This document shows positions 49,202 through 57,624 of a stretch of DNA of 64,000 bases, in pieces (within the stretch, counting starts at the first letter, position 1; every line of letters begins with the position of its first letter). Source of the DNA: Chloracidobacterium sp. (lineage in GTDB: Bacteria > Acidobacteriota > Blastocatellia > Pyrinomonadales > Pyrinomonadaceae); NCBI GenBank assembly GCA_016706275.1, contig JADJJY010000003.1:558001-622000 (forward strand). The letters run 5' to 3'. The notes beneath the pieces are model-generated. The model had not been told where the DNA came from. It saw nothing but the letters and a program-made list of their open reading frames with translations, and did not search any database. Made by a program: the position numbers and the translations under genes.

Positions 49202-50323
49202 ATGATGTTTAGCAAGATCCAAAAATATCCGTTCGCGGTTGTAGCGTTGATCTTAGCCTCTGGTTTTTCCGTCCTCGCACAAACCGCAACCCCGACACCC
49301 AAACCAAAGATCGACGACGACATAATAAAAGTCGAGTCGCGGCTCGTCGTCGTGCCCGTCTCGATCACCGATGCCAACGGCCAAGCCGTTACAGGCCTGA
49401 CAGCCCAGGACTTTCGTATTTCGGAAGATGGCCGAACCCAGTCTATAGAAAGTGTCGGAACGGCGGATGTCGTGCCGCTCGAGATCGTCTTGCTTTTTGA
49501 CGTGTCAGCGAGCACCGACAAGATGTTCACGTTTGAACAAGAGACGGCAGCTAAGTTTTTGCAAGACGTAATGCGGCCCGTTGACCGTGCTGCCGTTTTT
49601 GCGATCGGATCTAAAGCGGTGCTGCTCGCATCGCGGGATGTGGCGGAGAAAGCCGCAGCCGCAGTTCGTGCGATCGTCCCGACAAAAGATTCGACCGCGT
49701 TTTTTGATACCGTTTCCGAGGCCTCGGACTATCTTCGTAAAAATGCCCCCAGCGGCACGCGGCGGGTCGTTGTGGTAATTTCTGACGGTGAAGATACCAA
49801 TAGCACGCAAATTGCAAAAGCCATTCAGGACGGCTACAAAAAGATCGGCGAACGGATCAACTCCATCACTAACAAAGATCTCTATCAGTTAACCGTCGCA
49901 AATCGTGACGCAGCCAGCGTAAAAGAGCGGCTTCGTGTTTCGCGTGCGCTACAAGACGCTGACACTGTTTTCTATTCGATAAATCCGGCGGGCAGCTCAT
50001 TTCAACTAAATAAGATGAGCGTATTCGGACAGGAAAATATGCAGAAATTTGCCGACGAGACCGGCGGCACTGCTTTTCTGCCAAAATTTCAACCGATCGA
50101 CACAAAAGACGGATATCAGAATACGATCAGCACCCGTAAGAATACCGAGATGCTCGACCGTATCTTTCGCCAACTCGCCAACGAACTGCGTTCACAATAT
50201 TTGATCCAGTATTATTCAGAGTCTGATTTTCCACTCAATAAATTTGTCAAACTGGACGTCGGCCTAAGCAATAGGCCCGAACTTCGCGTCCGGGCCCGTC
50301 AGGGTTATTACGTTAAAAACTAA
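49202..50323 (+). CDS. Acidobacterial VWFA-related exported protein
   Basis: The 373-residue protein has a signal peptide (cleavage after VLAQ), a short TPTPKPK linker, and a von Willebrand factor A-like domain beginning VESRLVVVPVSITDANGQAVTGLTAQDF. LLFDVSASTDKM (about 98-109) is the metal-binding MIDAS loop DxSxS. This opening matches the TIGR03436 family, found largely in Acidobacteriota, and helps to place the organism. VWFA domains bind protein ligands through the metal. The exact function of the family is unknown. GGAGGT precedes the ATG. Confidence 0.9.
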   Translation: MMFSKIQKYPFAVVALILASGFSVLAQTATPTPKPKIDDDIIKVESRLVVVPVSITDANGQAVTGLTAQDFRISEDGRTQSIESVGTADVVPLEIVLLFDVSASTDKMFTFEQETAAKFLQDVMRPVDRAAVFAIGSKAVLLASRDVAEKAAAAVRAIVPTKDSTAFFDTVSEASDYLRKNAPSGTRRVVVVISDGEDTNSTQIAKAIQDGYKKIGERINSITNKDLYQLTVANRDAASVKERLRVSRALQDADTVFYSINPAGSSFQLNKMSVFGQENMQKFADETGGTAFLPKFQPIDTKDGYQNTISTRKNTEMLDRIFRQLANELRSQYLIQYYSESDFPLNKFVKLDVGLSNRPELRVRARQGYYVKN

Positions 50324-50329
50324 GTTGGT

Positions 50330-50908
50330 TTAGCTGTCTTTGCGGCCTGTGTTTGGGATCACCCGCATCTTACCAACCTCAAATTTCGTTAGGGTTTTCG
50401 GGGCGTCGATCGCGACGTTTCCCTGTATCACCGTACGCTCGCCCATTTCGACATTTGTGTTCGCATTGGTATTTTTTGGAGGAGCGGCAACGGCTCCCAT
50501 AAGCGGCTGTGGCGTAGGCGTCGCAAAAGGTATCCTCAGATCACCCATCAACGGTTTGTGCTTCGAAAAAAGTGAGACGAACAACACGCCCGTAAAAAGG
50601 GCCATTAACAAAGACGCAACCGCTGTCGCATAGATCTTTGTTCGCTGCTTTACCTTTGCCCAGCCAACCGGGCAATCCTGAGTGATCACGCTGCCATCCG
50701 CACGGCGGTAAAACCGCACACACAGACGCCCTTCGGCGTTCATCACGAGTGACTCTGCTTCGTCTTTTGTCATCCCCGAAAGGTTATAAACATTGAGCTT
50801 ACAGTCACCACAATGGCGTTTGCGGTCGTCACCAAACATCTCGTTCCAATCCGCCGAACACGGGCTCGCGATCTGGATATTGTTCAAAGGGCTATCAAAT
50901 TTAGGCAT
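50330..50908 (-). CDS. Membrane protein with conserved Cys/CxxC N-terminal domain
   Basis: The 192-residue protein has a conserved N-terminal domain of about 85 residues with IASPCSADWNEMFGDDRKRHCGDCKLNVYNLSGMT in outline. Four cysteines (including CGDC) could bind zinc or an iron-sulfur centre. A KQRTK segment and one transmembrane helix (about 92-115) follow, then a proline-rich exported tail. I know this opening as a conserved uncharacterised protein in Acidobacteriota and cyanobacteria, but there is no named function. GGAG of its ribosome binding site (about 50922-50926) can pair with CTCCGTT-type bases further upstream. Confidence 0.7.
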   Translation of the reverse strand: MPKFDSPLNNIQIASPCSADWNEMFGDDRKRHCGDCKLNVYNLSGMTKDEAESLVMNAEGRLCVRFYRRADGSVITQDCPVGWAKVKQRTKIYATAVASLLMALFTGVLFVSLFSKHKPLMGDLRIPFATPTPQPLMGAVAAPPKNTNANTNVEMGERTVIQGNVAIDAPKTLTKFEVGKMRVIPNTGRKDS

Positions 50909-50982
50909 ATAAAAACTCCGTTATAAAAAATGCAGCAAATGCTGATGTTTTAAGAACGGAGCCTAGATGTAAACTTGCAGCT

Positions 50983-52650
50983 TTATTGATCGCTTTTTTG
51001 ACGTCGATATTTGTGCGTGATCGGCCTCCGGCGGCCGACACCGATGGCGTTTTTCGAGATGATGAGCGTCGGCGGTAATTGCTGCCGTTTGAATTCGTTC
51101 GCCGGGTGCTCTACCTTGTTTAGGATCCAATAGACTCGCTCGGCGTCGTGGCCGGCAGCGACGATCTCGGCGGGCGAGGCCTTTTGCTCAAAATACATTT
51201 GCAGGATCGGGTCCATCACTTCGTACGGCGGCAGACTGTCTTGGTCAAATTGGTTCGGAGCAAGCTCGGCGGACGGAGCCTTGTCGATGATCTTATTTAG
51301 AATGATCTCACGTCCCGCTTTTTCGTTCATGTGGCGAGCGATCTGCCAGACCTCGGTTTTTAGCACGTCTCCAAGCACCGCAAGTCCACCGTTGGTGTCG
51401 CCGTAAAGCGTGCAATAACCGACGGCAAGCTCCGATTTGTTGCCGGTCGAGAGTAGCAATCTTCCCTCGGCATTAGATATCGCCATCAAAATGACGCCGC
51501 GAATGCGCGACTGCATATTCTCTGCCGCAAGCGATTCCCCGCCTTTTGTCGGTGAATGCAAATCCATCTGCTTGAGCAGGACTTCGAATGTGTCAGAGAT
51601 CGGCTCGATGCGGCTTTGACAACCGATATTCCGTACCAATTCTTCGCTGTCCTTTACGCTGCCCTCGGACGAGAACGGCGACGGCATCATGACGCACAGC
51701 AGATTTTCCGGACCCATCGCCTCACAGGCTAACGCTGCGACCAGCGTCGAGTCGATGCCGCCCGATAAACCTAAAACGGCCTGTTTGAAACCATTCTTTG
51801 CTGCGTAATCGCGGATACCGAGCACCAATGCCCGATGGATCGCGTCTATCTCGCCGCCGGTTATCCCTCGGGAGTCTGGTTTTCGCACATCAAGCTCGAC
51901 CGTCTCGACAAACTCCTCAAAGGCAGTCGCCTGCAGGATAACATCGCCCTCTTCGTCGGCGATCAGGCTCGCCCCGTCAAAGATTATGCCGTCGTTGCCC
52001 CCGACAAGATTTACAAACACTATCGGCTTTTTCTGCAGCTTGGCACGATGTGCGACCATGTCACAGCGAAGTCGGATCTTGCCCTTGTTATACGGCGAAG
52101 CATTGACCGAAACAATGATGTCGGCACCCATCGCTATAACGTCATCTGTCGGATCGTTTTCATAAAGCCGCTCTTTCCAAAACGTTTTGTCGTTCCAAAA
52201 ATCTTCGCAAACGACGACACCAAGCTTCACGCCGTTGATCTCAAAAATCCGGCGGTGATCGGACGGCTCAAAGTAACGCGGGTCGTCAAAAACATCGTAT
52301 TCGGGGAGCAAAGACTTGTCCGCAAAACCGACCAACTCGCCGTCGTGTATCACAGCCGCCGAATTGTATAGCCGTCGTCCATTCGTATCGTCGTTGCGCC
52401 GGATCGTGCCTACAATCGCAGTAATTCCTTCGGTCGCCGATATGATGTCACGCAACGGATCGGCCGAGTGCTCAATAATATCTCGGTCCTGAAACCAATC
52501 CTGCGAGGTGTAGCCATGCGTCACGACCTCAGGGAAAACGACTAGATCCGACCCGTCACTGCGCGCCTTTTCGATAGCTTGGATTATCTTTCGAGTGTTG
52601 CCGGCGAGGTCGCCGTTGGTGGTATTGATCTGTGCGATCGTGACTTTCAT
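50983..52650 (-). CDS. nadE: NAD+ synthase (glutamine-hydrolysing)
   Basis: NadE amidates nicotinic acid adenine dinucleotide to NAD+ using glutamine. The 555-residue protein has an N-terminal nitrilase-type amidohydrolase domain (1-270) with FPEVVTHGY (Glu near 41), the lysine in DKSLLPEYDVFDD and the cysteine in VVCEDFW. A C-terminal NAD synthetase domain has the ATP loop LSGGIDSTLVAALA. Both are intact, so it is the glutamine-dependent form. TAA ends close to a hairpin near 50930-50955. It is transcribed away from no gene; the regulator-like gene at 52672 lies upstream on the same strand. Confidence 0.95.
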   Translation of the reverse strand: MKVTIAQINTTNGDLAGNTRKIIQAIEKARSDGSDLVVFPEVVTHGYTSQDWFQDRDIIEHSADPLRDIISATEGITAIVGTIRRNDDTNGRRLYNSAAVIHDGELVGFADKSLLPEYDVFDDPRYFEPSDHRRIFEINGVKLGVVVCEDFWNDKTFWKERLYENDPTDDVIAMGADIIVSVNASPYNKGKIRLRCDMVAHRAKLQKKPIVFVNLVGGNDGIIFDGASLIADEEGDVILQATAFEEFVETVELDVRKPDSRGITGGEIDAIHRALVLGIRDYAAKNGFKQAVLGLSGGIDSTLVAALACEAMGPENLLCVMMPSPFSSEGSVKDSEELVRNIGCQSRIEPISDTFEVLLKQMDLHSPTKGGESLAAENMQSRIRGVILMAISNAEGRLLLSTGNKSELAVGYCTLYGDTNGGLAVLGDVLKTEVWQIARHMNEKAGREIILNKIIDKAPSAELAPNQFDQDSLPPYEVMDPILQMYFEQKASPAEIVAAGHDAERVYWILNKVEHPANEFKRQQLPPTLIISKNAIGVGRRRPITHKYRRQKSDQ

Positions 52651-52671
52651 TTAACGGTATTTTACCGCATT

Positions 52672-53475
52672 TCACGCTGTGTGCTCTTCGTCCGGATGGG
52701 CTTTTTTGACCATCGTCAAGCGATTGCCGCGATCGTTGTACTGGACCTCGTCCATGATGTTGTAAATAAACAGCACGCCGCGGCCGGAGGTTTTGAAAAG
52801 ATTTTCGGGGTCGAGCGGGTCGGGTATGTTTTTTACGTCAAAGCCCTCGCCCTCGTCCTCAATGGTAAATTTTGCTTCTTGCTTCGAGACCTCGGCGGTA
52901 ATACGCACGAGTTTTTGAGCGTCGAATTTATTGCCGTGCTTGACGGCATTTACAAACGCCTCGTCGAGCGCGACAAAAAGATTGGACTGTTCCGGGTTGA
53001 TGACACCTAGTTTTTCGACACGCTTTAGCAAATATTCGAGCACGATGTGCATCAGTGAAAGTGCCGACGGTAGTTCAAACTCGATGTTCTCGTGCAGCTC
53101 GGCAACGGCGGCCTGAGTATCGACAAATTTGATCTTGTAATCAAGGATCGTGGCGACCAGGTTTTTTAGCTCTTCCTCGTCAAATTCTTCGCGGCGGTAA
53201 TTTGCCGCACACAGCTTGAACGCCTTGACGTGTTCGCCGGCCTCGACCTCCGGTATATCGGGCAAACAGATAGCGTCGCCCTTTATCGTCGCCGCTGTTC
53301 CCGGATGCACGTCGAGATCGGTGATGACCAGATCAAAATCTTCAAGATGCTCGATCGCCAGCGCATCTACACGACGCTCAAGCACCTGCACCTCATGGCC
53401 CGTGTGGGTGAACACTTCGTCGAGTGAGCTAGCGAGATCGTCGTGATCGTCGATTATGAGAATTCGTCGCTGCAT
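52672..53475 (-). CDS. Response-regulator-like receiver fused to an RsbW-type ATP-binding kinase domain
   Basis: The 267-residue protein has an N-terminal receiver-like domain (1-120) with IIDDHDD (D9, D10 and neighbours) and phosphoacceptor candidate D54 in VITDLD. A linker leads to an HATPase_c_2 domain (about 130-265) like anti-sigma kinases RsbW/SpoIIAB. Visible boxes are ALDEAFVNAVKHGN (N box), IEDEGEGFDVKNIPDP (G1) and SGRGVLFIYNIMDEV (G2). This suggests a partner-switching regulator whose kinase output is controlled by phosphorylation of its own receiver. No cognate sigma or STAS protein is nearby. It lies 21 bases upstream of nadE. Confidence 0.8.
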   Translation of the reverse strand: MQRRILIIDDHDDLASSLDEVFTHTGHEVQVLERRVDALAIEHLEDFDLVITDLDVHPGTAATIKGDAICLPDIPEVEAGEHVKAFKLCAANYRREEFDEEELKNLVATILDYKIKFVDTQAAVAELHENIEFELPSALSLMHIVLEYLLKRVEKLGVINPEQSNLFVALDEAFVNAVKHGNKFDAQKLVRITAEVSKQEAKFTIEDEGEGFDVKNIPDPLDPENLFKTSGRGVLFIYNIMDEVQYNDRGNRLTMVKKAHPDEEHTA

Positions 53476-53561
53476 AAGCGCTTATGAGGGCTATATTAGG
53501 ATACGATATGTCTATTGCCGTTGTTGCAAATAATACCCCATACAAAGAGTAACTTTCTAAC

Positions 53562-54266
53562 GTGCCGAAACAAAATAACATCGTATACCAATTTTCCACG
53601 CTTTCCGGTTTCTCACTAAAGCAAAAAGCTATTATTCGAATTGCAGATCTCGCCTTTTTCGCAGTTATTAAATTGGTTGGTTCATCTATCAGAATTAAAA
53701 TTCGCGGAATCGAGCACTTAAATGCGATTGAATCCGAAGGAAAACTGCCGATATATACCACATGGCATGAGAGCATCCTCTTGTCGACATATCATTGGCG
53801 CAACCGCGGCATTGTCGTTATGTCTTCGCTGAGTTTTGACGCCGCATACATCGAACGGGTTATCAAGCGCTTTGGTTATGGTGCGATCAAGGGATCTTCA
53901 ACTCGTGGCGGAGCTAAGGCAATGGTTGAAATGGTAAGGGCGATGCGCAGCGGTATTCCTATGGGGTTTACAGTCGATGGGCCTAAGGGGCCCCGTCACA
54001 AAGTTAAGCCCGGAATAGCCTTGCTTGCAAAGAAAACAGGCAACCCAATAATGCCCTTTGTGATCGAACCAAAAAAATCCTGGATATTAAAGAGTTGGGA
54101 TAAGCTCCAGATACCGCATCCTTTCACCTCAGGTTTGATGATCATAGGCGAACCAATCTACGTTAACGCCGACGACGATGAAGTAACCACCAAACTCGCG
54201 GAAGTGCAACGCTCACTTGACGATCTCGTAAAACAAGCCGCAGCCTGGAGCGGCCGCTCAGAATAA
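53562..54266 (+). CDS. DUF374-type lysophospholipid/Kdo2-lipid acyltransferase-like protein
   Basis: The 234-residue protein has a hydrophobic N-terminal segment and the PlsC-like pattern TTWHES (about 66-71, HxxxxE/D-type base), then GSSTRGGAKAM and FTVDGPKGPRHKVKPG (substrate/phosphate). These features characterise DUF374, related to LpxL-type acyltransferases that act on lipid A. It is probably an inner-membrane acyltransferase. GTG start 53562. A 13-base spacer and a convergent ctaA gene follow. The substrate is not determined; with no other lipid A genes near, this is a family-level call only. Confidence 0.8.
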   Translation: MPKQNNIVYQFSTLSGFSLKQKAIIRIADLAFFAVIKLVGSSIRIKIRGIEHLNAIESEGKLPIYTTWHESILLSTYHWRNRGIVVMSSLSFDAAYIERVIKRFGYGAIKGSSTRGGAKAMVEMVRAMRSGIPMGFTVDGPKGPRHKVKPGIALLAKKTGNPIMPFVIEPKKSWILKSWDKLQIPHPFTSGLMIIGEPIYVNADDDEVTTKLAEVQRSLDDLVKQAAAWSGRSE

Positions 54267-54298
54267 ACTCAATGATCTAAGTTCACGGTTTGTTCGTC

Positions 54299-55228
54299 TC
54301 AATCTTCTGTTCTCGACAGGAACGCAGCGGCAAACAACACATAACAAACCCAGATCGCGTCAGCCAAAAACAAATGCCCAAGCTGCATTACGATTGGCGC
54401 AAGCATTAGTAACGTAGCTGCCCCGAATACGAGCTGGGTAAGAACGAGCAAGGCGAGCAGATTAGACCAACGTGAGATCTTTTTGTCGCCGGCGGACTCC
54501 TTGACCATCCAACCGGTCAGAAATACAAGAAAAACGCCCGTTAATATGGCCGTCACGGGATGAAGCAGCCGTAGTCGCAAAATGATGTTGGATGTCGGCG
54601 AAAAGTCCTTTGCAATTCCTTCGGCCAGAGTGCCCGCCGGAAATATCATGTGCGAAAGTGCCGCGATCGAGCCGCTTATCCCAACAACAAATATAGCGGC
54701 AACGCCGATCGCCAGTGCAATAAGATACTTTCGTTCGACCTTGAAACTGAGAGTTCGTCCTCCACTGGAATATCGGGCGGTCAGCACTAGGAACGCCAAT
54801 AAAACAAAGGTGTTCATCATATGACCGGCCATCCAAAATGGACGCGCGACGGTCAAGGTATCGGCGGTGTTTCCCGTCAGCACTAGGCCAGCCCCGACTG
54901 CCGCCTCGGTAACGATAAAAATGAATGAAACGACAGCGGTCTTGCGGATCGCAGCTCCTTTTTTGAACTTACGAAATGTCCAAATAAGCAGGCCTAAGAC
55001 GGCGAAGAATGCGATCGCACTCGTGATGCGATGCGAAAATTCGATGATCGTTTTCAGTTCGGGTGCCGACGGAATAACCTCGCCGTGACACGTCAGCCAA
55101 TGTTGTCCGCAACCGTCACCTGATTTTGAAGCACGCAGAAAAACGCCCCACAGAATCACGACGAGGTTGAACGCAACAACGAACCAAGAGTATTTAGCAA
55201 AACGATCCAGCTTTGTTTCCGTTACCAT
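54299..55228 (-). CDS. ctaA: Heme A synthase
   Basis: CtaA/COX15 oxidises the methyl group of heme O to heme A for aa3-type cytochrome oxidases. The 309-residue membrane protein has about eight transmembrane helices. Conserved parts seen are VILWGVFLRASKSGDGCG, HRITSA (heme-ligand His near 65), MAGHMMNTFVLL, RLLHPVTAI and QLGHLFLADAIW, with histidines in four helices. It therefore implies aerobic respiration with a heme A oxidase elsewhere. The gene is divergent from the PqqB-like gene at 55264 with 35 bases between starts. Confidence 0.88.
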   Translation of the reverse strand: MVTETKLDRFAKYSWFVVAFNLVVILWGVFLRASKSGDGCGQHWLTCHGEVIPSAPELKTIIEFSHRITSAIAFFAVLGLLIWTFRKFKKGAAIRKTAVVSFIFIVTEAAVGAGLVLTGNTADTLTVARPFWMAGHMMNTFVLLAFLVLTARYSSGGRTLSFKVERKYLIALAIGVAAIFVVGISGSIAALSHMIFPAGTLAEGIAKDFSPTSNIILRLRLLHPVTAILTGVFLVFLTGWMVKESAGDKKISRWSNLLALLVLTQLVFGAATLLMLAPIVMQLGHLFLADAIWVCYVLFAAAFLSRTED

Positions 55229-55263
55229 TTTGCATAGAATAGCACTTTCGTCAGCACAAAAAA

Positions 55264-56184
55264 ATGATGATTCGATCGCTAGTTCTAATCCTCGCTCTCG
55301 CTTACGCGTTCAATATTATGGCCGCCTCGCCGTATGTTGTCGTGCTGGGCATCGGCCAGGATGCTGGCGTACCGCAGATGGGGTGTGACTCAGCGTTTTG
55401 CAAGCAGGCGTGGAGTGATGACCGGCTCAGGCAGACGGTATCGTCGATCGCACTTGTCGACCCGAACACAAAAAGTCGGTGGATAATCGACGCGACACCC
55501 GACCTGCCTGAGCAGTTCGAATTTCTAAAGCAAATCACCGGCGACCGCACAAATGACATCACCGGTATCTTTCTGACGCACGCCCATATTGGCCATTACG
55601 CCGGGCTGATGTATCTTGGCCGCGAATCTATGAACAGCAAAGACGTTAAGGTCTATGCTATGCCGCGAATGAAGCAGATGCTTGAGCAAAATGCACCTTG
55701 GTCGCAGCTCGTCGGGCTCAAAAATATATCGCTTCAACCACTTGTCGATAAGAGCGAAGTTCGGCTGAATGACAGGTTGATCGTCGAACCATTTCTCGTG
55801 CCTCACCGAGATGAATTTTCCGAAACCGTAGGGTATCGGATCCGCTCCCGAACAAAAACCCTCATCTTCATACCTGATATCGACAAGTGGCAAAAATGGC
55901 AGACGCCGCTTGAGGATGTGGTTAAGACGGCTGACTATCTGTTGATCGACGGCACGTTTTACGCCGACGGCGAGATCTCACGGCCGATGAGCGAGGTGCC
56001 CCACCCTTTCGTATCCGAGACGATGGATCTTCTAAAAACTCTGCCGCCGAAGGAAAGGGCCAAAGTCTACTTTATCCATTTCAATCACAGCAATCCGCTG
56101 GTGCAGGGCGATAAAAAAGCTCTCAAAGATCTAAGACGACGTGGTTTTCGCATGGCTAAGCGCGGTCTGAGGTTACATCTGTGA
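55264..56184 (+). CDS. PqqB-like metallo-beta-lactamase-fold hydrolase
   Basis: The 306-residue protein starts with an N-terminal hydrophobic stretch (possible signal peptide, cleavage near AAS). The PqqB-like opening VVLGIGQDAGVPQMGC and the LTHAHIGHYAGLMYLGRE metal motif (HxHxxH-type) near 100-117 follow, with IDGTFYADGE and FIHFNHSNP further on. PqqB is needed in pyrroloquinoline quinone synthesis, but no pqqA, C, D or E gene is in the window, so this is more likely a stand-alone relative. It overlaps the TlyA-type gene by four bases (GTGA). Confidence 0.8.
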   Translation: MMIRSLVLILALAYAFNIMAASPYVVVLGIGQDAGVPQMGCDSAFCKQAWSDDRLRQTVSSIALVDPNTKSRWIIDATPDLPEQFEFLKQITGDRTNDITGIFLTHAHIGHYAGLMYLGRESMNSKDVKVYAMPRMKQMLEQNAPWSQLVGLKNISLQPLVDKSEVRLNDRLIVEPFLVPHRDEFSETVGYRIRSRTKTLIFIPDIDKWQKWQTPLEDVVKTADYLLIDGTFYADGEISRPMSEVPHPFVSETMDLLKTLPPKERAKVYFIHFNHSNPLVQGDKKALKDLRRRGFRMAKRGLRLHL

Positions 56185-56921
56185 GCACAAAAGAACGCGT
56201 CGATAAAATGCTCGTCGAGCTTGGTTTAGCCGAGTCTCGGACCAAGGCTCAGGCATTGGTGATGGCCGGCGTTGTGCTGGCCGATGAAAAGCGTGTAGAA
56301 AAATCGTCGGAAAGTTTTGAAAGATCTGCGACCATCCGGCTTAAAGGAGCGTCTAGTGAGTTAAGGTATGTCGGGCGTGGCGGGCTAAAGCTCGAAGCAG
56401 CTCTAGCCGACTTTGAGATCGACCCAGCGGGTTTTGATTGTGTTGACATAGGAGCCTCGACCGGTGGTTTTACGGATTGCCTGCTCCAGCATGGTGCGGC
56501 GAGTGTCGTCGCCATCGACGTCGGCACTAATCAATTGGTCTGGAGCTTGCGAAACGACCCGCGCGTCGAGGTTCGTGAACACACAAATGCCCGCGAGCTT
56601 TTGCCGGATGATTTTGACAAGCAGTTTGATCTGGTGGTGATGGATGTCTCATTTATCTCAGTGACGAAAATAATTCCGGCACTTTTACCGCTGCTCAAGC
56701 CAACCGGAAAGCTGGTTGTGCTCATCAAACCACAGTTTGAGGTTGGCCGTGGCGAAGTCGGCAAAGGCGGCATCGTCCGCGAAACTGAAAAGCACGAGCG
56801 GGTGGTCGCGGAGATAAATAATTTTGCCGTTGGGTTGGGTTTACGGGTCGAGGGCCTGATCGAATCGCCGATCACAGGTGCCGAGGGCAACAAGGAGTTT
56901 TTAGGTTTGTATGCAAGATAG
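56181..56921 (+). CDS. tlyA: TlyA-family rRNA methyltransferase (S4 + FtsJ domains)
   Basis: The 246-residue protein has an N-terminal S4 RNA-binding domain (1-60: RVDKMLVELGLAESRTKAQALVMAGVV) and an FtsJ-like methyltransferase domain with VDIGASTGGFTDCLL (SAM motif I, about 88-102), VVMDVSFISV and IKPQFE, typical of TlyA. The family 2'-O-methylates 16S/23S rRNA cytidines, and some members are hemolysin-like. GTG start overlaps the upstream stop. The next gene starts inside its last codons. Activity on rRNA is inferred from the family. Confidence 0.9.
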   Translation: MSTKERVDKMLVELGLAESRTKAQALVMAGVVLADEKRVEKSSESFERSATIRLKGASSELRYVGRGGLKLEAALADFEIDPAGFDCVDIGASTGGFTDCLLQHGAASVVAIDVGTNQLVWSLRNDPRVEVREHTNARELLPDDFDKQFDLVVMDVSFISVTKIIPALLPLLKPTGKLVVLIKPQFEVGRGEVGKGGIVRETEKHERVVAEINNFAVGLGLRVEGLIESPITGAEGNKEFLGLYAR

Positions 56922-57096
56922 TCACGGACAAGCGGTGAACACGAGCGAGCAGGCTGAGACTTTTGTTGAGGGCCTGGATTTTTATTTTGAAGAAGGGCTG
57001 ATGGTTCTGACCCGCCGGTATCTGCTCAATCGAGGCTACTGTTGCAACAACATCTGCCGCCATTGTCCGTATGGCAATAGTGACGAATTAGAGTAG
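56911..57096 (+). CDS. DUF5522-type small cysteine-rich protein
   Basis: The 61-residue protein overlaps tlyA by 11 bases. Its C-terminal part reads EGLDFYFEEGLMVLTRRYLLNRGYCCNNICRHCPYG in outline, with four cysteines in a CC-x3-C-x2-C arrangement suited to metal binding. It matches the DUF5522 family of short proteins with unknown role. Its stop overlaps the end of the convergent ArsR gene by nine bases. Because it is coupled to tlyA, it may be a partner or RNA-binding cofactor; this is inference. Confidence 0.8.
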   Translation: MQDSHGQAVNTSEQAETFVEGLDFYFEEGLMVLTRRYLLNRGYCCNNICRHCPYGNSDELE

Positions 57097-57504
57097 GTGG
57101 ATCTCTAGCTCCTGCGGGACCCAATCCGACACACACTCTTCGCTGTCGTATACACTCTCTTCGTAAACATACTCTTCATACGCTGCGGGCTGGCTGACAG
57201 GCTGTTCGTTTCCGTCCGACAAGATCGATCGAAGCGTTGCATCCAGCACACGCGTGACGGCAGCGTCCATTCCATCTTCTATACCGTAATAGATCCATTT
57301 GCCCTCGCGGCGAGTCGAAACGAGCCCGGCGCTACGCAGATACGCGAGATGCCGCGAGATCTTCGGCTGGCTTTCGCCTAAGCTTTCAGCCAACACGCCG
57401 ACCGGCACCTCACCATCCACCATCAACGCAAGAAGCCGCAGACGCGTCTTGTCGGATAATGCTAAAAATAGATGTTCAAGGGCTGTAAATGTTGATTCCT
57501 TCAT
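57088..57504 (-). CDS. ArsR-family regulator with tyrosine/acidic C-terminal extension
   Basis: The 138-residue protein has an ArsR winged helix (LSDKTRLRLLALMVDGEVPVGVLAESLGESQPKISRHLAYLRSAGLV) and an unusual C-terminal 40 residues rich in Tyr, Glu, Val and Ser (YEEYVYEESVYDSEECVSDW). One Cys is in the tail. It is divergent from the gamma-lyase type gene at 57625. ArsR proteins next to methionine/cysteine genes include SAH-responsive SahR types, so it may sense a sulfur metabolite. The operator is not clear; ATTAC...GTAAT at about 57523-57544 is weak. Confidence 0.8.
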   Translation of the reverse strand: MKESTFTALEHLFLALSDKTRLRLLALMVDGEVPVGVLAESLGESQPKISRHLAYLRSAGLVSTRREGKWIYYGIEDGMDAAVTRVLDATLRSILSDGNEQPVSQPAAYEEYVYEESVYDSEECVSDWVPQELEIHLL

Positions 57505-57624
57505 AACGTGTCATCTTCATATTACGCCAACCATATATGTAATGCAATCCAGACGCACGCCGCGTCAGATTGCGATTCCGAGCGTTTAGCTTTACGATTA
57601 TCGGGAAAGGAGCATTTAACATAA

